This document shows, in pieces, positions 42,157-51,368 of a DNA stretch of 64,000 bases (position 1 is its first letter; each line of letters opens with the position of its first letter). The DNA is from Castellaniella sp. Lineage in GTDB: Bacteria > Pseudomonadota > Gammaproteobacteria > Burkholderiales > Burkholderiaceae_B. A program made the translations under genes and the position numbers. The stretch spans positions 496,001 through 560,000 of the forward strand of contig NZ_JAUCCU010000002.1 of the NCBI RefSeq assembly GCF_034675845.1, read 5' to 3'. The notes beneath the pieces are model-generated. The model was not told the DNA's origin. It ran no database searches and saw only the letters and a program-made list of their open reading frames with translations.

Positions 42157-44063
42157 ATGATCTTGCTGAATCTCAGGGGCTTGCGGCGGCATTTGGCCAG
42201 TTTCTGGCCCGCCAGGCCCCGACGGCCCCGGCTCTTGCGGTGAAGCTGGCCGATTTGTGCAGCGCGCATCTGGCGCAAGGGCATATCTGCCTGGATTTGA
42301 AGCATGCGGCCATCCCGCTGCCCTGCGCCGTCCCGGATGCCCTGGCGGCCTTGGCTCAGGCCGATTTTGTCGGCGATGGCAATGGCGCACAGCCCTTGGT
42401 GCTGCGGGGAACAACGCTGTATCTGGCGCGTTACTGGCGGGCCAGTATCCGCATCCGGCAGGCCATCGAGCAGCGGCTGATGTCGCCCACAGATGCCCTG
42501 GCCCAGCCTGATTTGGCCCGCCAGTGGCTGGATCGTATGTTCCCGCCGACGGACGATGCTGCGTTGGATTGGCAGAAGCTCGCCTGCGCGGTGGCGCTGC
42601 GCCAGCGCTTCAGCATCATCACCGGCGGTCCAGGAACCGGGAAGACCACCACGGTGGTGCGCTTGTTGACGGTGTTGCAAGGCCTGGCCCAGGCGCGCGG
42701 GCTGGACCAGGGGCTGCGCATTCGGCTGGCGGCGCCCACCGGCAAGGCGGCGGCGCGCCTGAATGAATCCATTGCGGGCCGCTTGCAATCGCTGGAGCAG
42801 CCTGGTGATGCCCGCTTGCAGGCGGCCCTGACTTGTGTCCCTGCGCGGGTCACGACCCTGCATAGCCTGTTGGGCAGTCGTCCAGGCACCCGCCGTCTGA
42901 CATACCACGCCGGTCATAAACTGGATCTGGATGTGCTGGTCATCGACGAGGCTTCGATGATCGATATCGAGATGATGGATGCCGTGCTGGCGGCCTTGCC
43001 TGCGGCGGCGCAATTGATTCTGTTGGGCGATAAGGACCAATTGGCGTCGGTCGAGGCGGGCGCCGTGCTGGGTGAACTCTGCGCACGAGCCGAGGCGGGG
43101 CATTACACCCCGGATACCTGTCAGCAGTTGATGGCCTTGTGCGGCCAGGATTTGCTGGCGGCAGCGGAACAACCCGAACTCAGCGGAGTGGCCACGCAGC
43201 TGGTGCGCTGGCCGGATGCGGCAGGCGGGCTGCTGGATCAGGCGGTGGTGATGTTGCGTCGCAGCATGCGGTTTGGGCAGGATAGCGGGATCGGGCGTTT
43301 TGCGGTTGCGGTCAATCAGGGCCTGGTGGGGCAGGTGCAGGACTTGCTGTCCGCAGGCCTGCCGGACTTGCGTGGCTTGCACCGAGAGGCCGACTTTTTA
43401 GATCAATCCGGCATCCTGGCCGATGATGGCTACCCGGCGGTATTTGAATATCTACGGGCAAAGCGCCCCGCCGAGCATGCCGAACGCGCCGCCTGGGATG
43501 AATGGGCCAGGGCCCTGCTGCAGGTCCAGGGGCGGTTTCAGGTGCTGTGCGCCTTGCGCCAAGGGGACTATGGGGTCGAAGGCTTGAACCGATTGATCGA
43601 GTCCAGGCTGCGTTCGGTGGGTCTGGTGCCTGATCTGCCGCGTGTCTGGTACCCCGGCCAGCCGGTGCTGGTGCGGCGTAACCTGCCGGGGTTGGGCTTG
43701 GCCAATGGCGATATGGGCCTGGTGCTGCCGGTGCCTGCGCCAGGCCATCCGGCAGGGCGCTTGCGGGCGGTTTTTGCCGGTTCGCGTCCAGGCACCGTGC
43801 GCTGGGTTTCACCGGCCCGCCTGGGGGCGGTCGAAACCGCCTACGCGCTGACCGTGCACAAGTCCCAAGGGTCCGAGTTCGACCGGGTTGTCCTGGTGCT
43901 GCCTGACACACCTGGGCCTTTGATGACGCGGGAATTGTTGTATACCGGGGCGACGCGGGCGCGTCAGGCACTGACGCTGGTGCTGCCGCCCACGCCAGGG
44001 ATTATCGAGCATGCTGTGCGCCATCCGATCCGGCGTGCGCGCGGTATCTGGACGGACGATTGA
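42153..44063 (+). CDS. recD: Exodeoxyribonuclease V alpha subunit RecD
   Basis: 636-residue 5'-3' helicase subunit. Walker A is ITGGPGTGKTTTVVRLL (about residues 156-172). Walker B is VLVIDEASMIDIEMMDAVLA. Later motifs are LGDKDQLASVEAGAVLGELC and the C-terminal ALTVHKSQGSEFDRVVLVLP with YTGATRARQ. The N-terminal 110 residues form the RecB-interacting domain. It overlaps recB (ATGA) and shares one base with the nnrD start (TGATG). Intact, normal length. Confidence 0.96.
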   Translation: MNDLAESQGLAAAFGQFLARQAPTAPALAVKLADLCSAHLAQGHICLDLKHAAIPLPCAVPDALAALAQADFVGDGNGAQPLVLRGTTLYLARYWRASIRIRQAIEQRLMSPTDALAQPDLARQWLDRMFPPTDDAALDWQKLACAVALRQRFSIITGGPGTGKTTTVVRLLTVLQGLAQARGLDQGLRIRLAAPTGKAAARLNESIAGRLQSLEQPGDARLQAALTCVPARVTTLHSLLGSRPGTRRLTYHAGHKLDLDVLVIDEASMIDIEMMDAVLAALPAAAQLILLGDKDQLASVEAGAVLGELCARAEAGHYTPDTCQQLMALCGQDLLAAAEQPELSGVATQLVRWPDAAGGLLDQAVVMLRRSMRFGQDSGIGRFAVAVNQGLVGQVQDLLSAGLPDLRGLHREADFLDQSGILADDGYPAVFEYLRAKRPAEHAERAAWDEWARALLQVQGRFQVLCALRQGDYGVEGLNRLIESRLRSVGLVPDLPRVWYPGQPVLVRRNLPGLGLANGDMGLVLPVPAPGHPAGRLRAVFAGSRPGTVRWVSPARLGAVETAYALTVHKSQGSEFDRVVLVLPDTPGPLMTRELLYTGATRARQALTLVLPPTPGIIEHAVRHPIRRARGIWTDD

Positions 44064-45595
44064 TGATGGATTTACTGAATCAACATACTTTGCTGACCCC
44101 ATTGCAAATGGGGCAGGCGGATCAGGCGGCCATCGCGCTGGGCGTGGCGGGAGCCTCTCTGATGGAGGCCGCCGGCGCAGCGGTGGCGCGCGCCATCCGG
44201 TCGCGCTGGACGCCGATGCCCGCGTTGGTGCTGTGTGGACCAGGCAACAACGGCGGCGATGGCTTTGTGGTGGCCCGTCACCTGCAGGCGGCGGGCTGGC
44301 CGGTGCGCGTGGCGTTGTGGGGGAATCTGTCCGCCTTGCGCGGCGATGCCGCCTGGGCAGCCAGTACCTGGTCCGGGCCGGTGGAATCCGCCTGCCCGCT
44401 GTCCTTGACGGGCGCGTGTTTGCTGGTCGATGCCTTATTCGGCGCTGGCCTGAGCCGTGCACCGGATGCTGCGCTGGCTCAGTTGATCCGGGCCATCAAT
44501 GCAGCCAGGCAGGCGTCGCACGCAGCACCGGGGCTGCAGGGCATTTGTGCGGTTGATGTGCCGACGGGACTGGATGGCACCAGCGGCCAGTGTCTGGGCG
44601 CAGTGGTGCAGGCGGATCTGACCGTGACTTTCTTTCGTCGTAAGCCTGGACATCTGCTATTGCCGGGTCGCCTGCTGTGCGGTCAGCTGCAGTGTGCCGA
44701 TATCGGCATTCCTGATGGGGTTCTGACCCGGATTGCCCCCAAGGTATGGAGTAATGATCCCGATTTATGGCTTGCGCAGTTTCCCTGGCCGCAGGTCGGC
44801 GACCACAAATACCGGCGCGGACATGTGCTGGCCGTCAGCGGCGAGAGCATGCTGGGGGCCAGCCGTCTGGCGTGTCTGGCCGCGGGCCGTATCGGGGCGG
44901 GGCTGGTGACATTGGCGGTGCCTCCGCAGGCCTGGGCGGTGCAGGCGGCAGCGCTAAGCTCGGTGCTGGTCGAGGCCTTGCCTGTCGATGGTGGTTTGCA
45001 GGGTGCGCTGGCCGATGCGCGGCGCAATGTCTTGTTGATCGGCCCTGGGTTGGGGCGCTCTGCCGTGGCCAGGCAACAGGTCTTGTCTGTCTTGGCGACC
45101 GGGCGGCCTTGCGTACTGGATGCCGATGCCCTCAGTCTATTTGCCGATGCGCCGACGGAGTTGCTGGCTGCTTTGCATGCGGATTGCGTATTGACGCCGC
45201 ACGAAGGCGAGTTTGCCCGGCTATTCCAGGTGTCTGGCGACAAGCTGCAGCGTGCCTGTGCGGCGGCGGTAGCCAGTGGTGCAGTGATTGTCCTGAAAGG
45301 GGCGGATACGGTGATTGCATCCGCCGATGGCCGTGCGGCGATCAACGATAATGCGCCCCCCACCTTGGCCACCGCAGGGGCGGGGGATGTGCTGGCGGGC
45401 TGCATTGCAGGCCTGCTGGCGGCCGGCATGCCTGCCTTTCAGGCCGCCTGCGCGGCGGTCTGGCTGCATGGCTTGGCCGCAGACCAACTGGGCTGGGGGC
45501 TGTTGGCCGAAGACCTGCCGGGCGCCTTGCCTGCTGCGTTGGCGATATTGGCCGGGCTGGGGGCTAATCATTCGGATTCAGATCATGGGGATTGA
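44063..45595 (+). CDS. nnrD: Bifunctional NAD(P)H-hydrate epimerase / ADP-dependent dehydratase
   Basis: 510-residue repair enzyme for damaged NAD(P)H. The N-terminal YjeF epimerase domain (about 1-215) has LCGPGNNGGDGFVVARHLQ, VDALFGAGL and CAVDVPTGLDG. The C-terminal ribokinase-fold dehydratase (about 235-500) has the KYRRGHVLAVSG start, CVLTPHEGEFARLF and the catalytic-loop PPTLATAGAGDVLAGCI. I chose the ATG at 44063, which overlaps the recD stop by one base; a second ATG follows at 44066. It is followed by tadA with an 11-bp overlap. Fused NnrE-NnrD proteins are common in bacteria. Confidence 0.93.
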   Translation: MMDLLNQHTLLTPLQMGQADQAAIALGVAGASLMEAAGAAVARAIRSRWTPMPALVLCGPGNNGGDGFVVARHLQAAGWPVRVALWGNLSALRGDAAWAASTWSGPVESACPLSLTGACLLVDALFGAGLSRAPDAALAQLIRAINAARQASHAAPGLQGICAVDVPTGLDGTSGQCLGAVVQADLTVTFFRRKPGHLLLPGRLLCGQLQCADIGIPDGVLTRIAPKVWSNDPDLWLAQFPWPQVGDHKYRRGHVLAVSGESMLGASRLACLAAGRIGAGLVTLAVPPQAWAVQAAALSSVLVEALPVDGGLQGALADARRNVLLIGPGLGRSAVARQQVLSVLATGRPCVLDADALSLFADAPTELLAALHADCVLTPHEGEFARLFQVSGDKLQRACAAAVASGAVIVLKGADTVIASADGRAAINDNAPPTLATAGAGDVLAGCIAGLLAAGMPAFQAACAAVWLHGLAADQLGWGLLAEDLPGALPAALAILAGLGANHSDSDHGD

Positions 45596-47162
45596 TTCAT
45601 CGCAGTCGCGGGCCGATCCGGCGCAGTCACCGGTCCTGGATGATGCGTCGGCCATGGAGCTGGCTCTGGAGCAGGCTCGCCAGGCTGCCGCGCTGGGCGA
45701 GGTGCCGGTCGGCGCGGTGGTGTTGGGTGCGGATCGTCGTCTGCTGGCAGTCGGGCATAATCGCACCATTCTGGATCGCGATCCGACGGCCCATGCTGAA
45801 ATCGTTGCCTTGCGGCAGGCGGCGCGATGCGTGGATAATTACCGCTTGGTCGATGCGCGCCTGTATGTCACGCTGGAGCCTTGCACGATGTGCCTGGGGG
45901 CCATGTTTCATGCCCGCTTGGCGGACATCGTTTTTGGTGCGCCAGACCCCAAGACCGGGGCCTGTGGCGGCTTGTTCGATTTGCAGCAGCAGCCAGGCCT
46001 GAACCACCACGCCCGCATACGCGGCGGGGTGTGTGCTGATTCTTGCAGTGAACTATTGCGCAGCTTTTTCCGTGCCCGCCGCCAGGCCGCCCGCCTGAAC
46101 AAGACTGTTCCCCTTTCTGATTGTGCCCCCACTAGCCTGGACATCATGACAAAACCCGCAAGTGACTCTACGATTGATTCCATCGACCCGGCCTCCGCCG
46201 GGACGGCGGATCATGCCGATCACAGCCACTGGGCCTGCCCAGCCGGCGAACACCATCATCACCACGAATCACCTTCTGGCATCTATCTGATCTCGCCGTC
46301 GGGATCGGTGCCTGATCCCGCTGTCCTGGATCTGGCTGTGGGACGCCTGAAGGCCATGGGCTTCAAGGTCACCGTCGACCGTACCGCCTGCGCCGTACAC
46401 GAGCGCTTTGCCGGGACGGACAAGCAGCGTTTGGCGGCTATCCAGCGGGCCTTGAAACAAAAGCACCCGGTGGTCATGGCCACCCGTGGCGGCTATGGCT
46501 TAAGCCGCCTGCTGCCGTATATCGACTGGCAGGCCGTGGCCGATAGCGGCAAGACCTTTATCGGCCAAAGCGATTTCACGGCCTTTAACCTGGCCTTGCT
46601 GGCCAAGACCGGCGCAGTCAGCTTGGCCGGGCCTACGGCCCTGCATGATTTTGGTGCCAAAAAGGTCGATGATCTGACGCAGGCCCTGTTTCAGGAAACG
46701 CTTTCGGGCGAACTGGAAATCCTGAGCTTCGAATCCCCGGATGCTGATCCCGTCGACGCCCGCGGGATATTGTGGGGCGGCAATCTGGCCATGGTGGCGT
46801 CCCTGGTGGGCACGCCCTATCTGCCGGATATCCAGGGTGGCGTTTTGTTCCTGGAAGACGTGGCCGAACACCCGTTTCGCATCGAGCGCATGCTGACTCA
46901 GCTGTGGCATGCCGGCATTCTGGATCGACAACACGCCATCGTGCTGGGCCAGTTCACGGATTACCGCCTGGCGGTCCACGATAACGGCTATACGCTGGAT
47001 TCGGTCGTGAAATGGCTGCGCAGCGTCACCAAGACGCCGGTCATCACGGGTCTGCCCTATGGCCATGTCAAGGTCAAGGCGACCCTGCCCATCGGTGCCC
47101 ATGTCGGCATCGCCACCGAGGACGGCATGGCACACCTGGTTCTGCAGGAACACATACATTAA
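45585..47162 (+). CDS. tadA: tRNA adenosine(34) deaminase TadA, in frame with a downstream LD-carboxypeptidase (apparent fusion)
   Basis: The frame encodes 525 residues. Residues about 20-170 are TadA, which converts A34 to inosine in tRNA-Arg(ACG): zinc and catalytic motif HAEIVAL and the PCTMCLG Cys pair are intact. The TadA part ends near RSFFRARRQAARLNK. Then, with no stop codon, the frame runs through CAPTSLDIMTKPASD into a complete LD-carboxypeptidase. A C5 run lies at the junction. With one C fewer, TadA would stop at a TGA overlapping the internal ATG at 46146 (ATGA), the arrangement used by many gene pairs here. The fusion may therefore be a one-base sequence error rather than biology. 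TadA start: ATG at 45585, or possibly the ATG at 45654. Confidence 0.85.
   Translation: MGIDSSQSRADPAQSPVLDDASAMELALEQARQAAALGEVPVGAVVLGADRRLLAVGHNRTILDRDPTAHAEIVALRQAARCVDNYRLVDARLYVTLEPCTMCLGAMFHARLADIVFGAPDPKTGACGGLFDLQQQPGLNHHARIRGGVCADSCSELLRSFFRARRQAARLNKTVPLSDCAPTSLDIMTKPASDSTIDSIDPASAGTADHADHSHWACPAGEHHHHHESPSGIYLISPSGSVPDPAVLDLAVGRLKAMGFKVTVDRTACAVHERFAGTDKQRLAAIQRALKQKHPVVMATRGGYGLSRLLPYIDWQAVADSGKTFIGQSDFTAFNLALLAKTGAVSLAGPTALHDFGAKKVDDLTQALFQETLSGELEILSFESPDADPVDARGILWGGNLAMVASLVGTPYLPDIQGGVLFLEDVAEHPFRIERMLTQLWHAGILDRQHAIVLGQFTDYRLAVHDNGYTLDSVVKWLRSVTKTPVITGLPYGHVKVKATLPIGAHVGIATEDGMAHLVLQEHIH
46146..47162 (+). CDS. ldcA: Muramoyl-tetrapeptide (LD-) carboxypeptidase LdcA
   Basis: 338 residues from the internal ATG. 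It trims D-Ala from murein tetrapeptides in the cytoplasm during cell-wall recycling. The nucleophile loop is MATRGGYGLSRLLPYIDW, and IGQSDFTAFNLALLAKTG, ILWGGNLAMVASLVGTPYLP and the C-terminal GLPYGHVKVKATLPIGAHV (catalytic His) follow in the family order. The first 45 residues are not conserved and include a His-rich stretch (ADHSHWACPAGEHHHHHE). They may bind metal or be a flexible linker. It may be made as a separate protein from this ATG or as part of a TadA-LdcA fusion. Confidence 0.88.
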   Translation: MTKPASDSTIDSIDPASAGTADHADHSHWACPAGEHHHHHESPSGIYLISPSGSVPDPAVLDLAVGRLKAMGFKVTVDRTACAVHERFAGTDKQRLAAIQRALKQKHPVVMATRGGYGLSRLLPYIDWQAVADSGKTFIGQSDFTAFNLALLAKTGAVSLAGPTALHDFGAKKVDDLTQALFQETLSGELEILSFESPDADPVDARGILWGGNLAMVASLVGTPYLPDIQGGVLFLEDVAEHPFRIERMLTQLWHAGILDRQHAIVLGQFTDYRLAVHDNGYTLDSVVKWLRSVTKTPVITGLPYGHVKVKATLPIGAHVGIATEDGMAHLVLQEHIH

Positions 47163-47230
47163 AAAAAGCAGAAAAATCAAGCTGCTAAAATGCCAGGTTA
47201 TTTTGACTCTTACCTAACAAGCCCACCACC

Positions 47231-48832
47231 GTGATCTCCACCAATAATCTCACTATTCAGTTTGGCTCCAAACCCCTGTTCGAAAACGTCAACGCCAAAT
47301 TCGGCGACGGCAACCGCTATGGCCTGATCGGGGCCAACGGGTCTGGCAAATCCACTTTGATGAAGATTATCGGGGGCGACCTCGAAGCCAGCGCCGGGAA
47401 CGTCGCCCTGGACCCTGGTGTGCGGCTGGGCAAGCTGCGCCAGGATCAGTTTGCCTTTGAAGACCAGCGCGTGCTGGATGTCGTGCTGATGGGCCATGTC
47501 GAAATGTGGCAGACCATGAGCGAACGCGACGCCATTTATGCCAATCCGGATGCCACCGAAGACGACTACATGCGCGCCGCCGAACTGGAAGGCAAGTTCG
47601 CCGAATACGATGGCTACACGGCTGAATCACGGGCCGGCAAACTCTTGCTGGGCTTGGAAATTCCGGTCGAACAGCACCAACTGCCCATGAGTGAAATCGC
47701 ACCCGGCTGGAAGCTGCGTGTCTTGCTGGCCCAGGCCCTGTTTTCCAACCCCGACGTTCTGTTGCTGGACGAGCCCACCAACAACCTGGATATCAATACC
47801 ATCCGTTGGCTGGAAAACGTGCTGAATGGCTATGACAGCACCATGATTATCATCAGTCACGACCGCCACTTCCTGAACCAGGTCTGCACCCATATGGCCG
47901 ACCTGGATTACGGCGAACTGCGTGTCTACCCCGGCAACTATGATGATTACATGCTGGCCTCCACCCAGGCCCGTGAACGTCTGGTGGCCGTCAATGCCCG
48001 GGCCAAGGATCGTGTCATCGAACTGCAGGATTTTGTCCGCCGCTTTGCCGCCAATAAATCCAAATCGCGCCAGGCGACATCCCGCTTGAAGCAGATCGAC
48101 CGCATCAAATCCGAAACCGTCCAGGTCAAGCCTTCGTCGCGCCAGAATCCTTATATTCGTTTCGAACTCAATAAGGTCCTGCACCGCCAGGCCGCCCACA
48201 TCGAAGGCCTGTCGAAATCCTACGATCGGCCCATCATACGCGGGCTTAGCACCATGATCGAGGCAGGTCAGAAGATTGCCATCATTGGTGCCAACGGCGT
48301 GGGCAAGACCACGCTATTGCGTCTGCTGGCGGGTAATCTGGCCCCGGACGACGGCCAGGTGCGTTGGTCTGAAAACGCCGATAAAGGCTATATGGCGCAG
48401 GACGTATCCGATCAGTTCGATTCCGACCGGGATCTGTTTGACTGGATGACGGACTATCGCCAGGCAGGCGACGAAGATCAGTCCATCCGTGCCGTGCTGG
48501 GCCGCTTGCTGTTTTCGGGCGATGACATCACCAAGTCCGTGCGGGTGTTGTCCGGGGGCGAAAAAAACCGCATGAGCTTTGGCCGCCTGATGCTGGGGCG
48601 GCATAACGTCATGCTGATGGATGAGCCGACCAACCACCTGGATATGGAGTCCATCGAGTCGCTGCAATATGCACTGGAGCAATACCAGGGGACGCTGATC
48701 TTTGTGTCGCATGACCGCCAGTTCGTGTCGGGCATCGCCACCCGCATCATTGAAATCCTGCCGGATGGCAATCTGAATAACTATCCTGGCACCTATGACG
48801 AATATCTTGCCTCGCAGGGTATCGAGGCCTGA
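47231..48832 (+). CDS. ABC-F family ATPase (YbiT-like)
   Basis: 533-residue soluble protein with two ABC domains and no membrane domain. Walker A motifs are GANGSGKST (first) and GANGVGKTT (second). Walker B regions are LLLDEPTNNLDINT and LMDEPTNHLDMES. The P-site tRNA-interaction linker lies between. ABC-F proteins act on the ribosome E site as translation factors or ribosome protection. The N-terminus (NNLTIQFGSKPLFENVNAKF) is closest to YbiT rather than to EttA or Uup. The start is a GTG with only a weak ribosome site. It lies 68 bp after ldcA. Confidence 0.92.
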   Translation: MISTNNLTIQFGSKPLFENVNAKFGDGNRYGLIGANGSGKSTLMKIIGGDLEASAGNVALDPGVRLGKLRQDQFAFEDQRVLDVVLMGHVEMWQTMSERDAIYANPDATEDDYMRAAELEGKFAEYDGYTAESRAGKLLLGLEIPVEQHQLPMSEIAPGWKLRVLLAQALFSNPDVLLLDEPTNNLDINTIRWLENVLNGYDSTMIIISHDRHFLNQVCTHMADLDYGELRVYPGNYDDYMLASTQARERLVAVNARAKDRVIELQDFVRRFAANKSKSRQATSRLKQIDRIKSETVQVKPSSRQNPYIRFELNKVLHRQAAHIEGLSKSYDRPIIRGLSTMIEAGQKIAIIGANGVGKTTLLRLLAGNLAPDDGQVRWSENADKGYMAQDVSDQFDSDRDLFDWMTDYRQAGDEDQSIRAVLGRLLFSGDDITKSVRVLSGGEKNRMSFGRLMLGRHNVMLMDEPTNHLDMESIESLQYALEQYQGTLIFVSHDRQFVSGIATRIIEILPDGNLNNYPGTYDEYLASQGIEA

Positions 48833-48846
48833 TTGCCCATGAGGCC

Positions 48847-49443
48847 ATGCCCAGCACACTGATTGCCCTGAGCCGCCACGAGGTCGATATTCGCAAGAGC
48901 CGGTTTCTGGTGCTGGCCGCACCAGTCGGCACCGTCCAGGCGGCCCAGGATTTTTTGGCGGCGCACCACGATCCGCAGGCCACACACAATTGCTGGGCCT
49001 GGCAGATCGGGGATCAGTATCGGTTCCATGATGATGGCGAACCCGGCGGCACGGCTGGGCGGCCTATATTGCAGGCGATTCAATCCCAGGACTGTGACCG
49101 GGTGGCGGTGCTGGTGATCCGCTGGTATGGCGGGATCAAGCTAGGAACCGGCGGGCTGGCCCGGGCTTACGGGGGCAGTGCCGCCGAATGTCTGCGCCTG
49201 GCCGATAAGCAGCTCTTGCGCGAGGAATCCCTGGTGCGCTGCACCTGCCCCTATGCCGATATGGATCGCGTCCAGGCGCGCTTGCTGGCTGCTGGCGCCC
49301 AGATTGACGCTGCCGTATTCGATGCCCAGGGCGTGGTGTGGGATTTACGCTGTGCCAAGGCGGATGTCCCTGTGATGGAGTCCCTGTACATGGACCAGAC
49401 CCGTGGGCAGGGCAGTTGGACGGTGTTGTCCGCTCTGCTGTGA
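48847..49443 (+). CDS. yigZ: YigZ/IMPACT-family protein
   Basis: 198-residue protein with the N-terminal UPF0029/IMPACT domain. Its marks are AAHHDPQATHNCWAWQIGD, RFHDDGEPGGTAGRPILQ and VLVIRWYGGIKLGTGGLARAYG. The C-terminal half is a DUF1949-type ferredoxin-like domain. In eukaryotes IMPACT regulates translation; in bacteria the role is not established, though a peptidase or translation link has been proposed. The start is the ATG at 48847, 14 bp after the ABC-F gene in the same direction. Confidence 0.88.
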   Translation: MPSTLIALSRHEVDIRKSRFLVLAAPVGTVQAAQDFLAAHHDPQATHNCWAWQIGDQYRFHDDGEPGGTAGRPILQAIQSQDCDRVAVLVIRWYGGIKLGTGGLARAYGGSAAECLRLADKQLLREESLVRCTCPYADMDRVQARLLAAGAQIDAAVFDAQGVVWDLRCAKADVPVMESLYMDQTRGQGSWTVLSALL

Positions 49444-50991
49444 TCAGTCTGGAATCACCCCGGTAATACGGCACTGACGGATGCGCTGATCCTGGATGGC
49501 GACCAGCAGGGCCACCAGCACCACGGCAATGATGACGCCAAAGCCCACCATGGTCGCAATCGGCCAGGACGCACTGTTCAGCGACCAGAAGACCGCCGCC
49601 GTGATCATGGCAATCCCCACCGACGTGCCAATGCGCTGTCCCGTCTGCATGATGGCGCCAGAGCTACCGGCATAATCCAGCGGTACATCCATCAAGGTCA
49701 GTGTTTGGTTGGGACTGATGACCGCCCCTTGGGCCAGGCCGATGAACGAGAGCGTCAACAGCAGCCACCAGGCACTGATCCGGCCCTGTGCTTCCAGGAA
49801 GATCACCAGAATGCTGAGCATCAGCCCGATCAGGGCCAGCAACAGGCCGCCGATAACGATCTTGCGCCCGTAGGTCATGACCCGGCGGCCAGCCCAATTC
49901 GCCGCCCAAGAGGACAGCAGCGCCGCCGGCACGCCGAACATGCCCGATTGCAGCGCCGTCATGCCCAGGCCTTCCTGGACGTATAGCGCCACCAGCACCC
50001 AGATGCTGGTCATGCCCAGAAAATACAAGGCCATGATCAGCACGCCATTGCTGAAGCTGGCCGTGGAAAAAATCTGTAGGTTGACCATGGGACTGCCGCC
50101 CTGATTGGCGGTGTGGCGCTCCCACCGGACCCAGCTTAGCGTCAGCAGTAGGCCCAGGGGCAACAGCAGCCAGGTCAGGGGGCTGCTGCGGGACTCGACG
50201 AAGGGATACAAGACCGACAGCACGGCCAGCCCCAGCAGCAGCGATCCGATCGGGTCCAGCGAACGCCAGCCCAGGCGTGCCGCAGCCTGGGAGTCCGGCG
50301 CGCCTGCCATGTCGGTGGCTTGATTGTTTTCTATTGCTTGGATGCGCGCAGGGGCAGGGCGCTGTCTGGGTAGCTGGATCAGCGGTCGTGGAAACCATTT
50401 GAATCCCAGGAAAATCACGACAAGTCCAATCGGGACGTTCACCAGAAAGGTCAGGCGCCAGCCGAGTTCCAGGCCGCCAATCTCGATCAGCAGCCCGCCC
50501 AGCACGGGTCCGATGGCGACGGAGAACCCCACCACCGTGCCGAGATAGCCAAAGGCGCGGCCGCGCTCCGCCCCGCGAAAATAGTGCTGAATCATGCCCA
50601 GGCCTTGCGGATTGAGCAGGCCCGAGCCTACGCCCTGAACAAAGCGGGCGCCATTCAGCCAGGTGGCATCCGGTGCCAGCCCCGCTGCAATGGACGAAAG
50701 TGTGAATAAGGCCACCCCGATCAGAAACAGCCCGCCGCGACCCATGAGATCGCCCGCCCGCCCGGCAGCCACCAGCACGACGCCGAAGGTCAGGGCATAG
50801 CCCGACAGCACCCACTGCATGTCGGCCTGGGAGGCTTGCAGGGCGGTATGGATGGAGGGCAGGGCGACGTTGACAATGCTGACCCCGATCAGAGACATGA
50901 AGATCGTGGTCAGCAAGATGACCAGAATGCGCCACCGACCGGGGTCCGGCCGGTAGTCGGAGGATGGCCGGGAGAGGGACGAGGAGGTCAA
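49444..50991 (-). CDS. DHA2 (EmrB/QacA-type) multidrug exporter, MFS
   Basis: 515-residue, 14-segment major facilitator. Motif A-like loop AGRAGDLMGRGGLFLIG, motif C of antiporters in VGFSVAIGPVLGGLL, and the N-terminal SIVNVALPSIHTALQASQAD typical of EmrB-like proteins. It expels hydrophobic compounds using the proton gradient. The start is a TTG that overlaps the thioredoxin stop (TTGA), so translation is probably coupled to the upstream thioredoxin gene. No ATG gives an intact first membrane segment. No membrane-fusion partner (EmrA) is adjacent. Confidence 0.87.
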   Translation of the reverse strand: MTSSSLSRPSSDYRPDPGRWRILVILLTTIFMSLIGVSIVNVALPSIHTALQASQADMQWVLSGYALTFGVVLVAAGRAGDLMGRGGLFLIGVALFTLSSIAAGLAPDATWLNGARFVQGVGSGLLNPQGLGMIQHYFRGAERGRAFGYLGTVVGFSVAIGPVLGGLLIEIGGLELGWRLTFLVNVPIGLVVIFLGFKWFPRPLIQLPRQRPAPARIQAIENNQATDMAGAPDSQAAARLGWRSLDPIGSLLLGLAVLSVLYPFVESRSSPLTWLLLPLGLLLTLSWVRWERHTANQGGSPMVNLQIFSTASFSNGVLIMALYFLGMTSIWVLVALYVQEGLGMTALQSGMFGVPAALLSSWAANWAGRRVMTYGRKIVIGGLLLALIGLMLSILVIFLEAQGRISAWWLLLTLSFIGLAQGAVISPNQTLTLMDVPLDYAGSSGAIMQTGQRIGTSVGIAMITAAVFWSLNSASWPIATMVGFGVIIAVVLVALLVAIQDQRIRQCRITGVIPD

Positions 50992-51368
50992 TGGCTGGTG
51001 GACGAAGCCTTTTCTTGTTCCGCAATCTGGGCGTGCACCTGGGTCATGTCTACGTCCTTGATCTGGGTGATGAGCTCTTCGAGCTGCGAGGCGGCCAAGG
51101 CACCGGCCTGTTGGAACAACAGGACGTTTTCACGGAAGACCATCAGGGTCGGAATGGAGCGAATGCGCAAGGCAGAGGCCAGTTCCTGCTGTTCTTCGGT
51201 ATTGATTTTGGCGAAGGTGACGTCGGGGTGCTTTTCAGCTGCGGCTTCGAAGGTGGGGGCAAATTGGCGGCACGGGCCGCACCAGGGTGCCCAGAGGTCG
51301 ATGATCAGGGGCTTTTCGGCCTTGGTGGCTTCCTGGAAGGTGTCCTGGGTGAGTTCGATGATGCTCAT
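50988..51368 (-). CDS. Thioredoxin
   Basis: 126-residue thioredoxin with the active site WCGPC (Cys30, Cys33) and the cis-Pro loop RSIPTLMVF. It is a cytoplasmic dithiol reductant. The C-terminal tail extends about 18 residues past the fold (AQIAEQEKASSTSH). Upstream lies AGACGCC before the ATG. It is operonic with the downstream DHA2 exporter, whose TTG start overlaps its stop codon. Confidence 0.92.
   Translation of the reverse strand: MSIIELTQDTFQEATKAEKPLIIDLWAPWCGPCRQFAPTFEAAAEKHPDVTFAKINTEEQQELASALRIRSIPTLMVFRENVLLFQQAGALAASQLEELITQIKDVDMTQVHAQIAEQEKASSTSH

Noticed and set aside
42039..43382. 447-codon open frame on the minus strand
   Set aside because: Antisense to the recB end and recD; the product is Gln/Arg/His-rich without any family signature.
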